From: Neorhodopirellula pilleata
GTDB taxonomy: Bacteria; Planctomycetota; Planctomycetia; Pirellulales; Pirellulaceae
Length of the DNA stretch: 64,000 nucleotides
Direction of reading: 5' to 3'
Assembly (NCBI RefSeq): GCF_007859915.1
Contig: NZ_SJPM01000006.1
Span: forward strand, 1-64,000
Below, one piece after another: positions 15,602 through 23,747 of this stretch. Position 1 is the first letter of the stretch. Each line of letters starts with the position of its first letter. The position numbers and the translations under genes are program-made. The notes below the pieces were generated by a model, which was not told the DNA's origin, ran no database searches, and saw only the letters and a program-made list of their open reading frames with translations.

Positions 15602-15647
15602 CCCGCCGGGTGTTCGTCGTCAAAGCCCTCCTCCACCCAGCCTACGT
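15602..15647. repeat. Family 3 dispersed repeat, copy 1
   Basis: It reads GCCGGGTGTTCGTCG and then CTCCACCCAGCCTAC. The reverse complement recurs at 20360-20400 with the same order of blocks, and shorter copies occur at 20307-20335 and 28640-28677. The spacing and intergenic position are typical of a REP-like repeat. Confidence 0.75.
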
Positions 15648-15665
15648 TGCTACGTTGCTACGTTG
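15642..15665. repeat. Octamer tandem repeat (CTACGTTG x3)
   Basis: Three perfect CTACGTTG units. The second-to-third boundary supplies the TAG stop codon (minus strand, 15660-15658) of the methyltransferase gene, so the repeat reaches into the end of that gene. Confidence 0.8.
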
Positions 15666-16401
15666 GTGTTGTCTTGGCGACGTATAGAACTGCTGGAATG
15701 GACGAACGCGAATGGGTTGACTCGAGAGTTAAATCGGATGCCTGGATGGTTTGGCGAACTCGGTCGTCATCGACGAAGATCGGTTGCACGCCGAAGACGA
15801 TTCGGCCACCTGGGCGAAGGACCTTGGGGGCCTCCCGCAAGAATTTGGCCAGCACGACGGTGCCGTCTTCGCCGCCGTCCCACATTTGGTCACCGTCGAC
15901 ACCGAGCCGTTCGGTCAAACGCAGCTTTTGCCCGACTCGGGTCGGTACGTACGGTGGGTTGAAGAAGACGAGGTCGAAAATCGCTTCGGGGACTTCGCCG
16001 AATAGATCGCTGACCCAAAAGTCGGCATCAATCGCATTGAAGCTCGCGACACGTTGGGAGCTTTCGACGCGACTGGTCGAACAGTCCACGCCGCTGAATC
16101 GAAGATCCAAGGGTTTCGCGGGGCGGCGCTCGTTCCAACGGGCGATCGACAAGGTGACCAAGGCTCCTTCGCCGATTCCGGTTTCAAAGATTTTCCAATG
16201 ATCCGATTGAGTTGATGAAACAAAATGTTGCTCAATCAACTCAGGGATTGTCTTTGCAAGCAGGATCGTAACGGGGTCGAACTGGACACACGTGCCCGAC
16301 GGGATTTCGACGCCGAAGAGGCGACGGATGACCCAACGACTCCGCCGCAGTCTTTTCAGAATGGGTTGAACGATCGGATAGATTCGCTCAGGAAGATTCA
16401 T
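15658..16401 (-). CDS. HemK/PrmC-like class I SAM-dependent methyltransferase
   Basis: A 247-residue methyltransferase. The glycine-rich SAM motif is FETGIGEGALVTLS (about residues 92-105), an acidic strand end lies in LRFSGVDCS, and the NPPY tetrapeptide is in LVFFNPPYVPTR (about 155). NPPY is characteristic of enzymes that methylate amide or amine nitrogens of protein glutamine or nucleic acid bases, as in HemK/PrmC. The N-terminal helical region is short for PrmC, so the substrate is uncertain. The ATG overlaps the stop of the upstream secreted toroid gene by four bases (ATGA). The last codons run into an 8-bp tandem repeat. Confidence 0.78.
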   Translation of the reverse strand: MNLPERIYPIVQPILKRLRRSRWVIRRLFGVEIPSGTCVQFDPVTILLAKTIPELIEQHFVSSTQSDHWKIFETGIGEGALVTLSIARWNERRPAKPLDLRFSGVDCSTSRVESSQRVASFNAIDADFWVSDLFGEVPEAIFDLVFFNPPYVPTRVGQKLRLTERLGVDGDQMWDGGEDGTVVLAKFLREAPKVLRPGGRIVFGVQPIFVDDDRVRQTIQASDLTLESTHSRSSIPAVLYVAKTTPT

Positions 16402-17600
16402 TCCTTAGCGTGAGCGAGGGCGAGCAGGCAATAAGCGGTCACCAGTTGGCGATCACCTTCCATCCATCGCTCGCTTTCGCGGTTGACCCAGGAACCGTCT
16501 TCCTGTTGCGTTGATTCGAGTTTGTCGACCAATTCGCGTCGCCAATCGTGGGTTTGACCGCCGGCCGCATCAACGACTTCGAGTCCGGCCACGTCGAGTG
16601 CCTTGGCGAAGGTGTGGTAGTAGTAATACAAACCTTGGGCACCGACGCCCGGGTTGGTTTCCAGAGAATAGTTCTCGCGGATGAATCCGAGAGCCGCTTC
16701 GACGCGTGGATCGTCCGGGGTCAATCCGGCATAGATCATGCTTTTGAGCCCGGCGTACGTCATCGAGCCGTAACTGCGAAGGCCACCGGTGGCGGATTCA
16801 CCGGCTTTGCTTTCACCTCCGGCGGCAGGGGTGTAGTAAAAGCCGCCGTCACCGATTTTGTCGGCATACTTGGTATCGTTGACCGCCTTGGCGTCCGCCG
16901 GTGGTTTGAGGTTTTGAGTGCGAGCGACGAACATGAGTGCCTTTTGGATCGCTTCGTCATCAGGACCATTGCCGAGTTCATGCAAAGCCTCGATCAAGAA
17001 TGAAGTGTTCGACAAGTCGGGACGAGAATGACTTCCGTATCCAGCTCCGCCGTAGGCGGTGTCTGCCGGCGAGACGCCTTCGCCTGCGTCCCATTGGATT
17101 TCCTTCAAGAATATCTCGGCACGACGCAGCGTGCTTTCGTAAGGACGATGTGACGCGTCGTTGGCCGCATGGGCTTCATTCGCGGCGACCAGCGCGAGTA
17201 CGGCGGCCGAGGTTTCGTAATTGCGATATTTGGATCCGACTTCATAAATTCCGCCGTCGGGCTGGACTTTGGATTCGAGGAACTTCAATGCATTCTTAAC
17301 CACCGGATCGGTCGTCACCGCCGAAGGGCGGTGTTCCAGAATCGCTCGAACGCATAAGCCCGTTACCGCAGCCCCCGTTTGGCCGCTGAAAGCACCTTCA
17401 TCGCTTTGTCCGCGAGTTTGCAGGAACGCGATTGCTTGACTCGACATTTGGTCGATGCGTTGGTTCAGATTCGCGCGGTTGGCGGAGTCGGTTTGGACAA
17501 CCTTGGTGTCGGCAGCGAAACCGGCGGTTCCCAAAGAAGTGGCTAATAGCAAAGCCAAAACGAAGCGTTTGATTTGAAATCGGGAGGTATTCAAAGACAT
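16398..17600 (-). CDS. Secreted alpha/alpha-toroid protein (prenyltransferase/squalene oxidase repeats)
   Basis: A 400-residue protein with a signal peptide: MSLNTSRFQIKR, then the hydrophobic FVLALLLATSLGTAGFA and cleavage near AFAAD. I chose the ATG at 17600 because it opens directly onto this signal peptide; the open frame extends 28 codons further. The mature part has repeated toroid-type motifs: GAAVTGLCVRAILEH, YETSAAVLALVAANEA, YGGAGYGSHSRPDLSNTSFL, GGLRSYGSMTYAGLKSMIYAG and the final QEDGSWVNRESERWMEGDRQ. The fold is that of squalene cyclases, but no catalytic DXDD is visible, so I do not infer cyclase activity. Such proteins are numerous in planctomycetes and their role is unknown. 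It overlaps the methyltransferase gene by four bases. Confidence 0.82.
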   Translation of the reverse strand: MSLNTSRFQIKRFVLALLLATSLGTAGFAADTKVVQTDSANRANLNQRIDQMSSQAIAFLQTRGQSDEGAFSGQTGAAVTGLCVRAILEHRPSAVTTDPVVKNALKFLESKVQPDGGIYEVGSKYRNYETSAAVLALVAANEAHAANDASHRPYESTLRRAEIFLKEIQWDAGEGVSPADTAYGGAGYGSHSRPDLSNTSFLIEALHELGNGPDDEAIQKALMFVARTQNLKPPADAKAVNDTKYADKIGDGGFYYTPAAGGESKAGESATGGLRSYGSMTYAGLKSMIYAGLTPDDPRVEAALGFIRENYSLETNPGVGAQGLYYYYHTFAKALDVAGLEVVDAAGGQTHDWRRELVDKLESTQQEDGSWVNRESERWMEGDRQLVTAYCLLALAHAKE

Positions 17601-17756
17601 CAGGTTGGTTGAAATCAGAGTGAGAAGGGAATTCGTTACTTCAGTCATTGTCAGCACAACGTGATTGATCCGTCGATCGTTCACGCGATTGGTCCAATCA
17701 TATCCCGTCGCCGAGGCTGTGTTCAGTGTGAAGACAAAAAAACCGATCTTCCTAGC

Positions 17757-18254
17757 ATGGCTGCGCCCCCACCCAAATCGAGATCGGTTCGTCGTTCTGT
17801 ACCGCCTGTAACGCTACCCGGCGGAGTGGAATTGGTGTCGCCGTTGCCAACGTTCATTTCAAAGCGGTCGGACGAAACTTACCTAAGAATCGACGGTCCG
17901 GAACCCGTACTGGGTTCACAAACGGACGCTTCACTGTCGCCTATTTCGGCGTCAGTCACCGCGTCGTCGACCGATCCTGAGGCTTGGTTGACGTACCACG
18001 CCACCGACTTGATTGCCCGGTTGAGCGAATGGGCGGATGATTTGAGCGTCAGGGAATCCAACTTGCACGCCCGCGAAGCGGCCTGGGAACGCCAAGCCCG
18101 GCGTCTTCGATTGCAGTTTCAGGAGACACAGATCGAACTCGAGCAATTAGCCGCGAGTTTGAGAGAAGAACGCGAAGAATTGGCCGAACAACAGATCCGA
18201 ATCGAACGAACCGCTCGCGAGATAGCACTCGCTTCAGACTATTGGGTCGGTTGA
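17757..18254 (+). CDS. Hypothetical coiled-coil protein
   Basis: A 165-residue protein with two parts. The first 80 residues are rich in Pro, Ser and Thr and probably disordered (MAAPPPKSRSVRRSVPP at the start). From about residue 82 a long amphipathic helix runs to near the end (LIARLSEWADDLSVRESNLH, then RLQFQETQIELEQLAASLRE and so on), a likely coiled coil. No signal peptide is seen with this start; the frame is open 32 codons upstream to a TTG-type start but without a better ribosome-binding site. It is divergent from the secreted toroid gene and its 3' end overlaps the convergent stress gene by 16 bases. Confidence 0.65.
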   Translation: MAAPPPKSRSVRRSVPPVTLPGGVELVSPLPTFISKRSDETYLRIDGPEPVLGSQTDASLSPISASVTASSTDPEAWLTYHATDLIARLSEWADDLSVRESNLHAREAAWERQARRLRLQFQETQIELEQLAASLREEREELAEQQIRIERTAREIALASDYWVG

Positions 18255-18772
18255 TACTTTCGGAGCGACTCCGGACCGCAGGTCGCGAGGATGCGTTCGG
18301 CCTCGCCCAATCGTGGTGCTGAATCGCGGATCAACACAAGTGGATGCCCGGCCTCCACATTGGCTTGATATCGTTCAGCGACATCGCGACCGACGCCCCA
18401 ACTTTCGACTGCGGACAAGAGGCTGCCGGCGACCGCGCCAGCGGTCATGCCAAGAATCGGGCCGGCGACTAACAATGGGCCCATTAACGTGGCGGCACCG
18501 AGTGCTCCTCCGAGAGCACCTCCGGCGAGTGTGGAAGCGCCCATCGTTTTCTCCGAGGAAACCTCCTGCATGGAACGGGCGGTCTCACGACTGAGGTTGC
18601 CATCGGGCTCAATCTGTTGAAGTTGTTTATCTTGGGCGCTCGTGATGATGGAGACAGAACGCTGGTCGAATCCTGCTTTCTCGAGTGCCTCCAAGGCGAT
18701 GTCGAGACGGTTTAGGTTTTCGAACATGCCGATCAATACGGGTTCATCGGTGGTCATCTGATTTTCCATCAA
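18239..18772 (-). CDS. General-stress-type protein with glycine-rich hydrophobic segment
   Basis: A 177-residue protein. The N-terminal 60 residues look like the small alpha/beta domain of general stress protein 17M/YflT relatives (VLIGMFENLNRLDIALEALE, then GFDQRSVSIITS). A glycine- and alanine-rich hydrophobic stretch GALGGALGAATLMGPLLVAG occupies about 85-115, which could insert into a membrane or form a glycine-zipper hairpin. A second small domain ends with PLVLIRDSAPRLGEAERILA. Three in-frame ATGs occur at the N-terminus (18772, 18769 and 18757) and I kept the longest. The function is unknown; a stress role is inferred only from the family resemblance. Confidence 0.65.
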   Translation of the reverse strand: MMENQMTTDEPVLIGMFENLNRLDIALEALEKAGFDQRSVSIITSAQDKQLQQIEPDGNLSRETARSMQEVSSEKTMGASTLAGGALGGALGAATLMGPLLVAGPILGMTAGAVAGSLLSAVESWGVGRDVAERYQANVEAGHPLVLIRDSAPRLGEAERILATCGPESLRKYQPTQ

Positions 18773-18876
18773 AAGTGGATGTCTCTGGGGAAGCTAGACG
18801 TCTTGGCACCCTTGGTATCATTTCGCGTACCAATTCATTTTAAACCGCACCCCGAAGCTTTCGATTCGACCGCAAT

Positions 18877-19740
18877 ATGTATTCAGAGATCAACGGAACA
18901 CGCAAAACTTTGGGGGACGTTGATGTCTTCTATCACGACGGGATCTACCATTTATTTCATCTTGTCTTGCCCAATCACGATTACATCGCCCACGCGGTCA
19001 GCAACAATTGTTTTCAGTGGCGACGGGTCGAAAACGCGTTGTTCTTGGGCCATCCTGGTTCCTGGGACGACTCGATGTTGTGGACCATCCACGTCACACC
19101 CCATCCGTTTCGCAAAGGTTGGTGGCGGATGTTTTACACCGGCATCTCACGACGCGATCAGGGACTCAAACAACGCATCGGGATGGCCGAAAGCGATAAC
19201 TTGTATGAATGGAAGAAAGCCCCGGTGCATTGGCAGGACCGTCGTAGCGAACTGCCTTATGACTTGCCCGGCCGGACGCCACAACCGCCGTTTGAGCAGG
19301 ACCTCGATAGCCCTTATCCGCTCGAATCGGACCCGAAGTATTACGAGTCCGAAATCGACGAAGGCCGCCATTGGGTTTCGTTTCGTGATCCGTATTACTT
19401 CCGTGAAGACGGAAGTGGATGGCTGTTGGCTTCGGCCCGCGTTAACCACGGTCCGATTACGCGCCGCGGATGCGTTGCGGTGATGGAAGAGGTCGGCCCA
19501 GGGCGATTCGAAGCGCGTCCGCCACTGCATCACCCGGGTTTGTACGACGATATCGAAGTGCCTAACTTGTTCAAGCTTGATAGCGAGTACTACTTGATCG
19601 GTAGCATGCGAGAGGACGCCAAGATTCGATACTGGCACACTCGCCAAATCGGTGAACCTTGGCGGAGCTATTCCGATAACGTGTTGCTTGCCGCCGGCAA
19701 TTATGCCGGGCGAATATGTCACGACGATCGGGGTATTTGA
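18877..19740 (+). pseudogene. GH32/43-like five-bladed beta-propeller glycosidase, catalytic part (frameshifted)
   Basis: A 287-residue frame covering the catalytic propeller of the GH32/GH43/GH68 superfamily. The expected acidic triad has plausible candidates: GDVDVFYHDGIYHLFH at the start (nucleophile region), FRDPYYF in the middle (the RDP motif) and DDIEVPNLFKL (in place of the E-C-P motif). The frame stops at CHDDRGI, where relatives continue GYLLYNF and then a C-terminal sandwich domain; that domain is found in another frame from 19716. One extra G in the GGGG run at about 19731 would read CHDDRGYLIN and join the two. No signal peptide is present, so a cytosolic fructan- or sucrose-type hydrolase is the best guess for the ancestral gene. 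Confidence 0.68.
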
Positions 19741-20264
19741 TCAATGAAGAATGCGTGTCTTCGGTTTCAATCGATGATCCGATTGAACTGAAGTGTCAGG
19801 CCGGTTTTCAGATGTTCGCGTTCGAGGGTTCATTCGGTTGTTTTCGCATGGAAGCCACCCTAGAACTGCTCGAAGAAGGAAAGACGGGTATCATCTTTCG
19901 GCTCGATCGACGAACGCATGATGGTTATTTCATTTCGTTGGATCTGTTCAAAGGCGTGGCTCAACTGCGTGCTTGGGGCAGTGGCCCCGACGGCAGTGGC
20001 GAGGACATGATGCAGTTCAAAACGTTGCAAGCGGGATACTGGGCACCAGAACAACGGGGCCGCGTCGACTTGCGGGTCATCGCGTATGGCAGCTACCTCG
20101 AACTAGCCGTCGGCGATCGCGTCTTACTTTCTTTGGCAGACCAAACGTTCCAACAAGGCTCGCTCGGTTTCTATGTTGAAAGCACTCGCGTGCGGGTCAG
20201 CGACCTGAGTCTCGAACATTTCGAATCCCCGGTCCAATCGGACGAGCAACTGGCCAACGGGTAG
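19716..20264 (+). pseudogene. C-terminal beta-sandwich of the GH32-like gene, in a shifted frame
   Basis: This 182-residue frame overlaps the end of the propeller frame by 25 bases. From about residue 24 it resembles the levanase-type C-terminal sandwich: FQMFAFEGSFGCFRMEATLE, GIIFRLDRRTHDGYFISLDL, FKGVAQLRAWG and GSLGFYVESTRVRVSDLSLE. The first residues (GYLIN after SRRS) are the continuation of the last blade. From memory of the family a linker of some 30-40 residues normally lies between that blade and the sandwich and seems missing here, so a small deletion may have caused the frameshift. Independent translation from the ATG at 19716 is possible but has no clear ribosome-binding site. Confidence 0.6.
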
Positions 20265-20306
20265 GGTGGTCGTTAGGGATTGGCGATTGGCAGCGGTTTG
20301 CCGTGT

Positions 20307-20400
20307 CTCCGCTAACGCTGCGGCCCAGCCTACATCTGTGATCGCCGCGTGAAGGATTGGTAGGCTGGGTGGAGGAGGCTCTGCGACGAACACCCGGCAG
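20307..20400. repeat. Family 3 dispersed repeats, copies 2 and 3 as an inverted pair
   Basis: CCCAGCCTAC at 20322-20331 faces GTAGGCTGGG at about 20361-20370, forming a hairpin with a 29-base loop. The right copy continues GTGGAGGAGGCTC and CGACGAACACCCGGC, which is the reverse complement of the repeat at 15602-15647. The left copy shares its GTCTCCG approach with 28640-28677. Confidence 0.75.
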
Positions 20401-20504
20401 GCTGTCGGCCAATAGCCATAAGCCTCCGGGGTTCATGCCGGGTGCCACGAAAGCTAAGTTGGTCAGACTGCACTCTCTTACCGCATTCAATGGGTTTTTC
20501 GGCG

Positions 20505-21503
20505 ATGAAACAAAACCAACTCGGACGTGACGGCTTTCCGGTTTCGGTGATCGGGTTTGGCGGCTGGGCATTGGGTGGCCAATGGGGGCAGCAAAACGAC
20601 TCGGATTCTGTCGCTGCTTTGGAACGGGCCATCGAATCGGGCATTAACTTCATCGACACCGCGCCGGGATACGGGGACGGTCGCAGCGAAACGGTGATCG
20701 CGGACATGCTCGTCCAACTGCCTCCGTCGATCCGCCAAACGATTCACGTGGCGACCAAAACGCCGCCCTCAAGCGGCCCCTGGCCTCCGACGCCGTATTG
20801 CCGTTGGCAAGACCGTTATTCGGCGGCCTACGTTCGATCCGACGTCGAACAGCGGCTAAAAAACCTCAAAACCGACTGCATCGACTTATTGCAATTGCAT
20901 TCTTGGACGCGAGCCTGGAACGACGACCCCCAACCGTTGCTCGTGCTGCAGAAACTTCGCGAAGAGGGCAAGATCCGCAAAATCGGGATTTGCACGCCCG
21001 AACAGGATCAAAACTGTGTCGTCCAACTGATGCGGGACGGTTTGGTCGACGTCGTTCAAGTGATTTTTAATTTGTTCGAACAGGAACCGGCGGCTCAGCT
21101 ATTGCCGGTGGCCGCGGAAACCGGCACGGGCGTGATCGTCCGCGTGTCGCTCGACGAGGGGGCGTTGACGGGCAAGTACGCAGCCGACCACGAATTTCCC
21201 GCCGACGATTTCCGCAGCAGTTATTTCGCTGGCGACCGGATGGTCCGGACGGCGGCCCGGGTCGATCAGATTGCGGCGGATTTGAAGGAATTCCAGCTCG
21301 ACGAAGACTACACGCTGGCCGACGCGGCGATCAAATTTTCGCAGTCCCACGCGGCGGTTTCAACGGTCATCGTCGGCATGAGGAACCCCGAACAGGTCGA
21401 TAAAAACGTCGCCACGGCGGGACTGCCGGACTTTGCCCCTGAAGTGCTGCAACGGTTGCGACGGCACCAATGGCTCCGCGGAGTCTGGTACGGGGGGAAA
21501 TGA
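20505..21503 (+). CDS. Aldo/keto reductase
   Basis: A 332-residue NAD(P)H-dependent oxidoreductase with the AKR barrel. The family residues are visible: GFGGWALGG near the start, the Asp-Tyr pair in FIDTAPGYGDGRSE, the lysine in HVATKTPP, and the histidine in DLLQLHSW, which together form the Asp-Tyr-Lys-His tetrad. The nucleotide-binding end has AAVSTVIVGMRNPEQVDKNV. I chose the ATG at 20505 (MKQNQLGRDG) because the AKR fold starts there; the open frame goes 21 codons further into repeat-derived sequence. The substrate is unknown. It lies 39 bases upstream of pyrG. Confidence 0.88.
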   Translation: MKQNQLGRDGFPVSVIGFGGWALGGQWGQQNDSDSVAALERAIESGINFIDTAPGYGDGRSETVIADMLVQLPPSIRQTIHVATKTPPSSGPWPPTPYCRWQDRYSAAYVRSDVEQRLKNLKTDCIDLLQLHSWTRAWNDDPQPLLVLQKLREEGKIRKIGICTPEQDQNCVVQLMRDGLVDVVQVIFNLFEQEPAAQLLPVAAETGTGVIVRVSLDEGALTGKYAADHEFPADDFRSSYFAGDRMVRTAARVDQIAADLKEFQLDEDYTLADAAIKFSQSHAAVSTVIVGMRNPEQVDKNVATAGLPDFAPEVLQRLRRHQWLRGVWYGGK

Positions 21504-21542
21504 GACTTTCGCAATCCTCACGCTGCGGTATCATCAACGGAC

Positions 21543-23198
21543 ATGACTAAACACATATTTGTTACCGGCGGCGTGGTCAGTTCTCTCGGCAAAGGGTTGA
21601 CGAGCGCTTCGATTGGGATGGTTTTGGAACGACGCGGGCTCCGCGTTCGGATGCAAAAACTCGACCCCTATATCAACGTCGACCCAGGGACCATGAGTCC
21701 CTACCAGCACGGCGAGGTCTACGTCCTCGACGACGGCAGCGAAACCGACTTGGACCTGGGCCACTACGAGCGTTTCACGTCCGGCAAATTAGACCGGGAC
21801 TGCAACTACACGACCGGCCAGATCTACCTTTCGGTGATCGAAAAGGAACGCAAAGGCCAGTTCCTGGGCAAGACCGTCCAAGTCATCCCGCACGTCACCA
21901 ATGAGATCAAACGGGTCATCAAACGGATGGGCGGCGATGACGTCGATGTGGTCATCACCGAGATCGGCGGGACCGTCGGCGATATCGAAAGTTTGCCTTT
22001 CCTCGAAGCGATTCGCCAGTTTTCGCTCGACATCGGTCGCGAAAACTGCCTCTACATGCACCTAACCCTGGTGCCGTACTTGAAGGCCGCCGATGAACTG
22101 AAAACCAAACCGACGCAACACTCCGTCGGCCAGCTCCGCGAGATCGGCATTCAACCGGACATCCTGGTGTGCCGCTGCGAACGTTCCATCAGCCGTGAAG
22201 ATCGCGATAAAATCGCGTTGTTCTGCAACGTCAAAACCGAGGCCGTGATCGAAGAAAAGGACAAGGACTTTTCGATCTACGAAGTGCCGATCTCTTTGGT
22301 CGACAACAAGCTTGACGAATTGATCGTGCAAAAGCTCGGTTTGACCTCCGCCGGCAGCCTCGACATGACGCCCTGGACCGACCTGTTGCACCGACTTCGC
22401 AACCCACGTCACGAATTGTCGATCGCCGTCGTCGGGAAGTACGCCGAACATCGTGACGCTTACAAATCGATCTACGAATCGATCGATCACGCCGGCATGA
22501 CCCACGACGCTCAAATTCGTATCGGCCGGATCCAAAGCAGTGATATTGAACGCGAAGGTGCCGAGCGGTTACTCAGCGGTTTTCACGGCATTTTGGTTCC
22601 CGGCGGGTTCGGCGAACGCGGCGTCGAAGGCAAAGTCCAAGCGATCCAGTTCGCGCGAGAACGTGGGGTGCCCTATTTCGGCATCTGTTTGGGGATGCAA
22701 ACCGCCGTCATCGAATACGGCCGCAACGTCATGGGGCTCGAGGGTGCCCACTCGACCGAGTTCGACAAAAACACCCCGCACCCGGTGATTTGTTTGCTCG
22801 ACGAACAACAAAACGTCACCCAAATGGGCGGCACCATGCGTTTGGGTAGCCAGCCCTCACGGCTGCGACCGGGTTCCAAAGCGTACGAAGCCTACGGGGT
22901 CGAAGCGATCGCCGAACGCCACCGTCACCGATATGAGTTCAACAACGAGTACCGCGACGCGTTCGAAGACGCCGGGATGACGTTCACAGGCCTGAGCCCT
23001 GACGGCGGTTTGGTTGAAATTATCGAAATTCCTTCGCATCCGTGGTTCGTGGGTGCTCAATTCCACCCGGAATTCAAAAGCAAACCGCTCGCTTCACACC
23101 CGCTTTTCGCTGGTTTTATTGCGGCGGCGATCCGTCGTCGGCAAAAACGCGTAACCGACGAGATGGACACTCAAACATCCCAAACCGTCAGTAGTTAA
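21543..23198 (+). CDS. pyrG: CTP synthase
   Basis: A 551-residue enzyme of typical length that converts UTP to CTP with ATP and glutamine in the cytosol. The N-terminal synthetase domain starts MTKHIFVTGGVVSSLGKGLT, with the P-loop-like SSLGKGLT and DPYINVDPGTMSPYQHGEVY. TEIGGTVGDIESLPF follows at about residue 140. The C-terminal class I glutaminase domain has VPGGFGERG, the nucleophile Cys382 in FGICLGMQ and the His-Glu pair in AQFHPEF. All catalytic elements are present. The ATG at 21543 is the conserved start. A DUF1844 gene follows after 41 bases. Confidence 0.98.
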   Translation: MTKHIFVTGGVVSSLGKGLTSASIGMVLERRGLRVRMQKLDPYINVDPGTMSPYQHGEVYVLDDGSETDLDLGHYERFTSGKLDRDCNYTTGQIYLSVIEKERKGQFLGKTVQVIPHVTNEIKRVIKRMGGDDVDVVITEIGGTVGDIESLPFLEAIRQFSLDIGRENCLYMHLTLVPYLKAADELKTKPTQHSVGQLREIGIQPDILVCRCERSISREDRDKIALFCNVKTEAVIEEKDKDFSIYEVPISLVDNKLDELIVQKLGLTSAGSLDMTPWTDLLHRLRNPRHELSIAVVGKYAEHRDAYKSIYESIDHAGMTHDAQIRIGRIQSSDIEREGAERLLSGFHGILVPGGFGERGVEGKVQAIQFARERGVPYFGICLGMQTAVIEYGRNVMGLEGAHSTEFDKNTPHPVICLLDEQQNVTQMGGTMRLGSQPSRLRPGSKAYEAYGVEAIAERHRHRYEFNNEYRDAFEDAGMTFTGLSPDGGLVEIIEIPSHPWFVGAQFHPEFKSKPLASHPLFAGFIAAAIRRRQKRVTDEMDTQTSQTVSS

Positions 23199-23239
23199 GC
23201 TGGTGGCTTCAGTCGAACTTCGCTGTCACACGCCATATC

Positions 23240-23698
23240 ATGAACGACCCCAACGAAACCCCGTCCGAACCCAAGATCATCGTTGATTCGGATTGGAAAG
23301 AGCAGGTTGCACAAGAAAAGGAAAAGTTAAAAAACGAGTCGGAAGGAAGAACGCCCGACGCGGCTTCCCCGCCCGCCCAAACGGACGATGCGATATCGGA
23401 CTCGCCGCTACCGGCCGCCGCATCATCCGAGGCACCACGCTCTCAACCGGCGTTGCCTCCGGCAAGTTTTGAAGTCTTAGTTTCGATGTTGTTCACCCAA
23501 GCGATTTCGGCGCTCGGTCAGATTCCTGGGCCGTCGGGTGAGACCCCTAGCATCGACAAGCCGATGGCCAAACACACCATCGATACACTCGAGATGCTTC
23601 AAGAAAAAACGAAAGGTAATCTGACCAACGAGGAAACTAAAATGGTCGGCGAAGCCTTGCACGCGCTACGAATGACCTATGTCAGTGTCCGCGGGTAA
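23240..23698 (+). CDS. DUF1844 domain protein
   Basis: A 152-residue soluble protein. The first 75 residues are charged and then Ala/Pro/Ser-rich, probably disordered. The C-terminal part (PPASFEVLVSMLFTQAISAL, then IDKPMAKHTIDTLEMLQEKT and LTNEETKMVGEALHALRMTY) is the DUF1844 domain, a small helical family of unknown function that is common in planctomycetes. It stands between pyrG and the TPR/ExbBD operon, and the TPR protein ATG is 49 bases after its stop, so cotranscription with that operon is plausible. Confidence 0.82.
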   Translation: MNDPNETPSEPKIIVDSDWKEQVAQEKEKLKNESEGRTPDAASPPAQTDDAISDSPLPAAASSEAPRSQPALPPASFEVLVSMLFTQAISALGQIPGPSGETPSIDKPMAKHTIDTLEMLQEKTKGNLTNEETKMVGEALHALRMTYVSVRG

Positions 23699-23747
23699 CC
23701 GATCCGAACTCGCCACCAACTCATACGAATCCACAAGAACCAAGTCG

